A stretch of DNA of 64,000 bases from Duganella sp. CF402 (GTDB lineage: Bacteria; Pseudomonadota; Gammaproteobacteria; Burkholderiales; Burkholderiaceae_D), in NCBI RefSeq assembly GCF_900109645.1, contig NZ_FOBG01000001.1, positions 558,001 through 622,000 on the forward strand, in the 5' to 3' direction. Under the pieces are notes generated by a model, which was given only the letters and a program-made list of their open reading frames with translations, made no database searches and was not told where the DNA came from. Of this stretch, positions 58,794-64,000 are shown in pieces. The first letter of the stretch is position 1; every line of letters begins with the position of its first letter. The translations under genes were made by a program, and so were the position numbers.

Positions 58794-58823
58794 CGTAATG
58801 TTTGATATATTACGCTCGTAATG
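58794..58823. promoter_or_regulatory. Candidate TetR operator between thiolase and tetR
   Basis: CGTAAT (58794-58799) and ATTACG (58809-58814) are inverted arms with nine bases between. CTCGTAATG at 58815-58823 repeats the left arm in direct orientation (GGTCGTAATG at 58791-58800). It covers the region where both promoters should lie. Confidence 0.5.
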
Positions 58824-58857
58824 TATAATGTCAATACGGTAGAAGTGGGAGACGAGC

Positions 58858-59424
58858 ATGAAAGTCAGCAGGGAACAAGTGGCGCTCAACCGCGAGCGCA
58901 TCGTGGAAACGGCAGCAAAGCTATTCCGCGAAAAGGGCTATGACGGCATCGGCGTGGCCGATTTGATGAAGGGCGCCGGCCTGACGCATGGTGGTTTCTA
59001 CGGCCACTTCGAATCGAAGGAAGACCTGCTGGCCGAAGCCGCCGCGCACGCGCTGAAAAAATCGGTGGCGCGCTGGGAAGGCTATGTTGCCGAAGACCGC
59101 GCTACGGCGCTGGACAAAATCGGCGACGGCTACCTGACAGTCCAGCACCGCGACCATCCGGAAAAAGGTTGCTCCGTCACCGCGCTGGGTGCGGACATCG
59201 CCCGCCTTGGCCCGAAAGCGCGCCATGCCGTGACCGAGGGCGCCAGCGGCCAGATGGCCGTGCTGCAGCAACTGATGCCGGGCGCGGACGACGCCGAAAA
59301 GCGCAAGCAAGCATTGGCCACTTACGCCGCGATGGTCGGCGCCATCGTGCTGTCGCGCGCGGTGGACGACGAAGCCTTGTCGCAGGAAGTGCTGCAAGCC
59401 GTGCGCGACTCGCTGCCGGGGTGA
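58858..59424 (+). CDS. TetR-family regulator
   Basis: A 188-residue TetR protein: HTH (RERIVETAAKLFREKGYDGI, VADLMKGAGLTHGGFYGHFE) and a helical ligand domain containing EKGCSVTALGADIARLG. The GLTHGGFYGHF form with a GC-S-TAL motif is frequent in Burkholderiales next to oxidoreductases or acyl-CoA genes. It probably represses the divergent thiolase gene and itself. Confidence 0.92.
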   Translation: MKVSREQVALNRERIVETAAKLFREKGYDGIGVADLMKGAGLTHGGFYGHFESKEDLLAEAAAHALKKSVARWEGYVAEDRATALDKIGDGYLTVQHRDHPEKGCSVTALGADIARLGPKARHAVTEGASGQMAVLQQLMPGADDAEKRKQALATYAAMVGAIVLSRAVDDEALSQEVLQAVRDSLPG

Positions 59425-59497
59425 GTACTCAATTTCGCCGACGGTTTGGTAAATTTCGTAATTGAGCTGGCGCACTGCTACGCGCAGAATGTGCGGC

Positions 59498-61924
59498 ATG
59501 AAAACCACACGCCGCAGTTTTATGATGTCGGCCGGATTGGCGATGGCCTTTCCGGGTTTGGCGCGCGCCGCCGTCCAAGCTACCACGCGTGGCGCGCAGG
59601 AGAGCCTGTCGCTATGGTATGAGCAGGCCGCCGGGCCGTGGGTGGAGGCGCTGCCGGTCGGGAATGGCCGGCTTGGCGCCATGAGCTTCGGGCGCATCGC
59701 GCAGGAGCGCATCCAGCTCAATGAGGACACGCTGTTTGCCGGCGGTCCGTATGATCCCAATAATCCGCTGTCCGCCGCTGCGCTGCCGCAAGTGCGCGCG
59801 CTGATCGACCAAGGGCAGTTCAAGCAGGCGGCGGACCTGATTTCCTCGACCATGATGGCGCTGCCGAACACGCAAATGCCGTATGGCGCGGCGGGCGATC
59901 TGCTGCTGGATTTCAAGGGCCTTGCGGAAGGCACGGCTTACCGCCGCTGGCTGGATCTCGATACGGCCATCAGCTCGACGCGCTTCAATAACGGCGCTAT
60001 CCAGTACAAGCGCGAGGTGTTCGCCAGCGCGCCGGACCAGGTGATCGTGGTGCGCCTGACTGCCACCGGCGGCGTGATGAACTTCGACCTTGGCTATCGC
60101 CATCCGATGGAAACCAATTACGGCGTCACTGATTACACTGGCGCCAAGACGGCGACCGTGGCCGCGCCGATGCCGTGGGATTACCGCGAACCGGTGCGGA
60201 CGTCCGAGCGGCCGGCTACTTTGTCTGTGCGGCCAGATGGCGGCGATGCGCTGCTGATTGAGGGCCGCAACGTGGCCGTCGCCGGCATTCCGTCCGCGCT
60301 GCGTTACGCGGTGCGCGTGCAGGCGCTGGGCGATGGCGCCATCACGGCGCGCGAGGACCGTATTGAACTGCGCGGCGCCAGCACCATCACGCTGCTGGTT
60401 GCCGCCGCCACCAGCTACGTCAACTACGCCGACGTCAGCGGCGATCCGGTGAAAACGGTGCGCACGCAGACTGCCGCCGCCGCGCGCAAGCCGTATGCGC
60501 GCTTACGCAGCGCCCATGTGCAGGCGCACCAGCAGCTATTCCGCCGCCTGTCGCTGCGCATAGGCTCCGGCGCCGCCGATCCTCGCCCGACCAACCAGCG
60601 CATCGCGGTGGCCGAGCAGCAGCCAGATCCCGGCCTGGCGGCGCTGTATGTGCAGTATGGCCGCTACCTGCTGCTGTCGTCCTCGCGACCCGGCAGCCAG
60701 CCGGCCAATTTGCAGGGGCTCTGGAACGAGGGCACCAATCCGCCGTGGGGCGGCAAGTACACCATCAACATCAACACGCAGATGAACTACTGGCCGGCGC
60801 AATCGGCCAACCTGCGCGAATGCGTCGAGCCCTTGCTGCGCATGGTGGAAGACTTGAGCGTGACCGGCGCGGTCGCGGCCCGCAAAGGCTACGGCGCGCG
60901 CGGCTGGGTGGCGCATCACAATACCGACTTGTGGCGCGCGGCAGCGCCGATCGATGGTCCGCTGTGGGGCATGTGGCCGTGCGGCGGCGCGTGGCTATGC
61001 CAGGCCTTGTGGGATCACTACGAATACAACCTCGATGAGGCGTGGCTGCGCCGCATCTATCCGCTGCTGAAAGGCGCGTCGCTGTTCTTCGTCGACGCGC
61101 TGGTGGAGGATCCGCAGGGCAGGGGACTCGTCACGTCGCCGTCCATCTCGCCGGAGAACGAGCATCACAAAGGCGTGGCCACGTGCGCCGGTCCGGCGAT
61201 GGACCGCCAGATCATCCGTGATTTATTTAGCTGGACGCTACAGGCGCACGCACTGTTGAAGGATGGCGACGCCGCCTTTGCCAGCGAGCTCGCGGCCAAA
61301 CGCGCACGCCTGCCGGCAGACCGCGTCGGCGCGCAAGGGCAGTTGCAGGAATGGCTGGAAGACTGGGACGCTGGCGCGCCGGAGCAGCAGCACCGCCACG
61401 TCTCGCATCTGTACGGCGTCTACCCGAGCGAGCAAATCAACGTGCGCGACACGCCGGCGCTGATCGCCGCCGCCAAGGTCACGCTCAACACGCGCGGCGA
61501 CAAGTCGACCGGTTGGGCCACCGCATGGCGGCTGGCCTTGTGGACGCGCATGGGCGAGGGCGAGCGCGCCTACGCGATTTTGCTTGGCCTGCTCGGCCCC
61601 GAGCGCACCTACCCGAATATGTTCGACGCCCATCCGCCGTTCCAGATCGACGGCAATTTCGGCGGCACGGCGGCGATCCTGGAAATGCTGGTGCAATCAT
61701 GGGGCGGCGAAATCCACTTGTTGGCGGCCTTGCCGAAAGCCTGGCCAGAAGGCTCGGTACGCGGCGTGCGCGCCCGTGGCGGCGTCGAAGTGGACCTCGA
61801 CTGGTCACAATGCCGCGTGCAGCGCGTCCAATTGCGCGGCAAGCCGCACCAAAAGCTCAATATCCGCCACTCCGGCCGCCTGACCGCCATCACCCTCGAC
61901 GCCAAAGGCCGGGCCGCCTTATAA
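59498..61924 (+). CDS. Tat-exported glycoside hydrolase family 95 protein (alpha-L-fucosidase type)
   Basis: An 808-residue enzyme. Twin-arginine signal TTRRSFMMSAGLAMAFPG. N-terminal beta domain about 35-280 (WVEALPVGNGRLGAMSFG, LNEDTLFAGGPYDPNNP), then an (alpha/alpha)6 barrel with the GH95 motifs YTININTQMNYWPAQSANL (the paired Asn), SPSISPEN with the acid Glu, HVSHLYGVYP and FQIDGNFGGTAAILEML with the conserved Asp. GH95 enzymes are mostly alpha-1,2-L-fucosidases or L-galactosidases acting by inversion. The start is ATG 59498; ATG 59489 is also possible. No polysaccharide-utilisation genes surround it. Confidence 0.9.
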   Translation: MKTTRRSFMMSAGLAMAFPGLARAAVQATTRGAQESLSLWYEQAAGPWVEALPVGNGRLGAMSFGRIAQERIQLNEDTLFAGGPYDPNNPLSAAALPQVRALIDQGQFKQAADLISSTMMALPNTQMPYGAAGDLLLDFKGLAEGTAYRRWLDLDTAISSTRFNNGAIQYKREVFASAPDQVIVVRLTATGGVMNFDLGYRHPMETNYGVTDYTGAKTATVAAPMPWDYREPVRTSERPATLSVRPDGGDALLIEGRNVAVAGIPSALRYAVRVQALGDGAITAREDRIELRGASTITLLVAAATSYVNYADVSGDPVKTVRTQTAAAARKPYARLRSAHVQAHQQLFRRLSLRIGSGAADPRPTNQRIAVAEQQPDPGLAALYVQYGRYLLLSSSRPGSQPANLQGLWNEGTNPPWGGKYTININTQMNYWPAQSANLRECVEPLLRMVEDLSVTGAVAARKGYGARGWVAHHNTDLWRAAAPIDGPLWGMWPCGGAWLCQALWDHYEYNLDEAWLRRIYPLLKGASLFFVDALVEDPQGRGLVTSPSISPENEHHKGVATCAGPAMDRQIIRDLFSWTLQAHALLKDGDAAFASELAAKRARLPADRVGAQGQLQEWLEDWDAGAPEQQHRHVSHLYGVYPSEQINVRDTPALIAAAKVTLNTRGDKSTGWATAWRLALWTRMGEGERAYAILLGLLGPERTYPNMFDAHPPFQIDGNFGGTAAILEMLVQSWGGEIHLLAALPKAWPEGSVRGVRARGGVEVDLDWSQCRVQRVQLRGKPHQKLNIRHSGRLTAITLDAKGRAAL

Positions 61925-61996
61925 GATTTTTGCATTAGCTAATAAGGAATTCGTATTTAAGGTAAACTGTCGCCATTTTCTGCATCTGGATTAGAA

Positions 61997-63643
61997 ATGC
62001 TGCAATGGTTGAAGTTCTACCGGCGTGACCAGCTCCCCGGCGATATCAGTGCCGGGCTGGTGGTGGCGATGATGATGATCCCGCAGGGCATGGCCTATGC
62101 CCTGGTGGCCGGACTGTCGCCGGTGGTTGGCATCTATGCCAGCATTCTTCCGCCCATCGTCTACGCGCTGTTCGGCAGCAGCATGACCCAATCCGTCGGC
62201 CCGATGGCCATCGTCTCGCTGATGACCGCCGCCGTGATAGGCCCGATGGCGCCGGCCGGTTCGGCGCTGGCCGGTGTGCTGGCCGCGCAGCTGGCGCTGG
62301 TGTCGGGTGCGGTGCTGCTGCTGTGCGGCTTGCTGCGCATGGGCTTCCTCGCCAATTTCTTCTCGCGCCCGGTGATGAGCGGCTTCACGGTCGGCTCGGC
62401 CATCGTGATCGCGTTCGACCAGGTGCACACGCTGCTCGGCGCCCAGCTGCCGCACGTGCACCTTCCGAGCGCTGCGCTGGGCGTCGGTTCGCTGCTGCTG
62501 CTGGTGCTGGCGCGCTTCTATCTCGCGCCGCTGCTGAAACTGTGCGGCCTGCCGCCGGTGGCGGCCGATATCGGCGCCAAGCTCGCGCCGATGGCCGTGG
62601 TCCTCGGCGGCATCCTGCTGATGTCCACCACCGGCCTGGCTGAGATGGGCGTGCGTACCACCGGCACGGTGCCTGCCGGCCTGCCGCACTTGAATCTCGC
62701 TTCGTCCAGCGCCCACTGGCGCCCCTTGCTGCAACCCGGCCTGCTGATCGGCTTCATCGTGTTCCTGATGTCGATGTCCGGCGCGCAGGCGCTGGCGCAG
62801 AAGCGCAATGAGAAGCTGGTCAGCAATCACGAATTGATCGGCCTGGGCGCGGCCAATGTGGCCAGCGCGCTGTCCGGCGGCTTTCCGGTGACGGGCAGCT
62901 TGTCGCGTTCGGCTGTCAACTTCGCGGCCGGCGCCAACACGCCGCTGGCCAGCCTGATCACCGCCGTGCTGCTGGCCTGTGCGCTGATGGCGCCGACCGG
63001 CTGGCTGGCGCTGCTGCCGCTGCCGGTCTTGGCGGCCACCATCATCGTCGCGGTGCTGGGCATGCTGGAGATGGGCATCCTGCGCACCGCCTGGCAGTAC
63101 GATCGTGGCGACGCGCTGGCTTGGGGTGCGACCTGTCTCGGCGTGCTGGTGCTGGGCGTGGAGGCCGGCGTGATGATCGGCGTGGCGCTGTCGATGGGCA
63201 CTTTGATCTGGCGCGCCAGCCGTCCGCACATCGCGGTGCTGGGCCGCATCGCCGGCACTGAGCATTTTCGCAATATCGAACGCTATCCGGCCGAGACCCA
63301 GCCGGAACTGCTGGTGCTGCGCATCGACGCCAATCTGTTCTTCGGCAATGTGGAGGCGGTCAACCAGCGCATCGAATGCGAACTGGCGACCCATCAGAGC
63401 GCGCGCCACCTGGTGCTGGTGATGTCGGCGGTGAATTCGATCGACACCACCGCCCTGATGGCGCTGGCGGAGCTGAACCAGAGCGCCAAACGGCGCGGTA
63501 TCGGCCTGCATTTCGCCGAAGTGAAGGGGCCGGTAATGGATCGTCTACGTAATAGTACGTTGTTGCAGGAGCTAAACGGCAAGCTGTTCCTCAGCACCGC
63601 CAACGCCTGGGATCAATTGCATACTGCTAAGGATGTTGCTTGA
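61997..63643 (+). CDS. SulP-family anion permease with STAS domain
   Basis: A 548-residue transporter: FYRRDQLPGDISAGLVVAMM, MIPQGMAYALVAGLSPVVGIYAS (split here at residues 27-50), GPMAIVSLMTAAVIG, and SGGFPVTGSLSRSAVN are SulP motifs. About 10-14 helices end near 410. The STAS domain is about 435-545 (LVLRIDANLFFGNVEAVNQR, SAVNSIDTTALMALAEL). It transports sulfate, bicarbonate or a related anion; the substrate is not decided by sequence. The 72-base gap before it holds its own A/T-rich promoter region. Confidence 0.93.
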   Translation: MLQWLKFYRRDQLPGDISAGLVVAMMMIPQGMAYALVAGLSPVVGIYASILPPIVYALFGSSMTQSVGPMAIVSLMTAAVIGPMAPAGSALAGVLAAQLALVSGAVLLLCGLLRMGFLANFFSRPVMSGFTVGSAIVIAFDQVHTLLGAQLPHVHLPSAALGVGSLLLLVLARFYLAPLLKLCGLPPVAADIGAKLAPMAVVLGGILLMSTTGLAEMGVRTTGTVPAGLPHLNLASSSAHWRPLLQPGLLIGFIVFLMSMSGAQALAQKRNEKLVSNHELIGLGAANVASALSGGFPVTGSLSRSAVNFAAGANTPLASLITAVLLACALMAPTGWLALLPLPVLAATIIVAVLGMLEMGILRTAWQYDRGDALAWGATCLGVLVLGVEAGVMIGVALSMGTLIWRASRPHIAVLGRIAGTEHFRNIERYPAETQPELLVLRIDANLFFGNVEAVNQRIECELATHQSARHLVLVMSAVNSIDTTALMALAELNQSAKRRGIGLHFAEVKGPVMDRLRNSTLLQELNGKLFLSTANAWDQLHTAKDVA

Positions 63644-63663
63644 GCGCAAATTTACATGGACTT

Positions 63664-63683
63664 CATAGGGGATAGCCCCTATG
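63664..63683. promoter_or_regulatory. Inverted repeat before the sensor gene
   Basis: CATAGGGG (63664-63671), ATAG, CCCCTATG (63676-63683). Perfect 8-base arms, 20 bases after the SulP stop and 50 before the next start. There is no T-run, so an operator or promoter-linked site is more likely than an intrinsic terminator. Confidence 0.45.
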
Positions 63684-63732
63684 ATCTAAGTCGAAGCAGG
63701 AAACGATTAACCCCAAAGAATGGTTATCTCCG

Positions 63733-64000
63733 ATGTTGGCCCGACTTGTCCGCCGTTTAGGTAGAGTATCTATCGCCGTTTTCGTCAGTGTGACGTTGAC
63801 TGCGGTGGTGACTTTGGTGCTGACGACTTTTGCGCTGTATTTCTATCAGGTCGAACGCGCGCAGCGCTGGGAACAGCTGCATAAAACGCTGGCCAACAGC
63901 GCCGACGAACTGGCCGCCGCCGTCGCGCTGCCGGCCTGGAACTTCGACGAAACCCAGATCGTCACCATCATGAAGAGCGGTTTGAGCAACCGCGATCTGT
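63733..64000 (+). CDS. Membrane sensor protein, 5' part only
   Basis: The first 89 residues are visible. A transmembrane helix at about 13-38 (VSIAVFVSVTLTAVVTLVLT) is followed by a periplasmic start (RWEQLHKTLANSADELAAAV, LPAWNFDETQIVTIMKSGL). The PAWNFDETQI phrase is usual at the beginning of periplasmic domains of histidine kinases and GGDEF proteins. The output domain is outside the window. Confidence 0.75.
   Translation, partial: MLARLVRRLGRVSIAVFVSVTLTAVVTLVLTTFALYFYQVERAQRWEQLHKTLANSADELAAAVALPAWNFDETQIVTIMKSGLSNRDL

Overview
The window looks like chromosome of a high-GC betaproteobacterium, most probably Oxalobacteraceae (Massilia/Duganella/Janthinobacterium type). This is inferred from protein style, REP-like elements and the dense two-component and c-di-GMP gene content, not from a database search. 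Genes are tightly packed, with many 1-4 base overlaps. I see no prophage, transposase or CRISPR array.

Layout. 1-8.0 kb: the 3'-truncated end of a MocR regulator; a PAS histidine kinase/FixJ-type regulator pair; a lone receiver, an EAL protein with a dead GGDEF domain, a chemoreceptor and a FecR-domain protein. 8.0-18 kb: LysR, Fur, a porin/PstS-like/Cache-PAS-GGDEF-EAL cassette, then an iron operon (MFS, SufR-like Fe-S regulator, Fur-boxed siderophore receptor). 18-24 kb: ZntB-like transporter with an HDOD gene, dadA with a divergent Lrp regulator, and an unrecognised TerB-like/membrane protein. 24-29 kb: a MarR-controlled EmrAB/OMF efflux operon around a perfect inverted-repeat terminator. 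29-38 kb: NDH-2 and a signalling island of five kinase, receiver or GGDEF genes on one strand. 38-39 kb: three identical tRNA-Arg(ACG) genes with promoter and terminator. 39-45 kb: LldD-type dehydrogenase, VOC protein, 2-hydroxyacid dehydrogenase, LysR, and two alpha/beta-hydrolase-fold proteins that both lack the catalytic serine. 45-51 kb: MexEF-OprN-like RND pump. 51-56 kb: LigD/Ku end-joining genes with an SDR. 56-64 kb: a GGDEF protein, thiolase with TetR, a GH95 fucosidase, a SulP permease and the start of a sensor gene.

How the parts fit. Second-messenger output runs through the window: one EAL protein with a dead GGDEF, one GGDEF-EAL, one REC-GGDEF, one RGEEF variant and one HDOD protein. 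Iron control is visible as Fur, its own Fur box, a Fur box before the siderophore receptor, and a Fe-S-sensor-like regulator with a possible operator. Two efflux systems (EmrAB and MexEF types) each lie near a regulator.

The least explained items are the two serine-less hydrolase-fold proteins, the SufR-like regulator in a siderophore locus, a shared ATACC-N3-GTATA palindrome before two signalling operons, a possibly leaderless HDOD mRNA, a CU-rich small RNA candidate, and the TerB-like protein.
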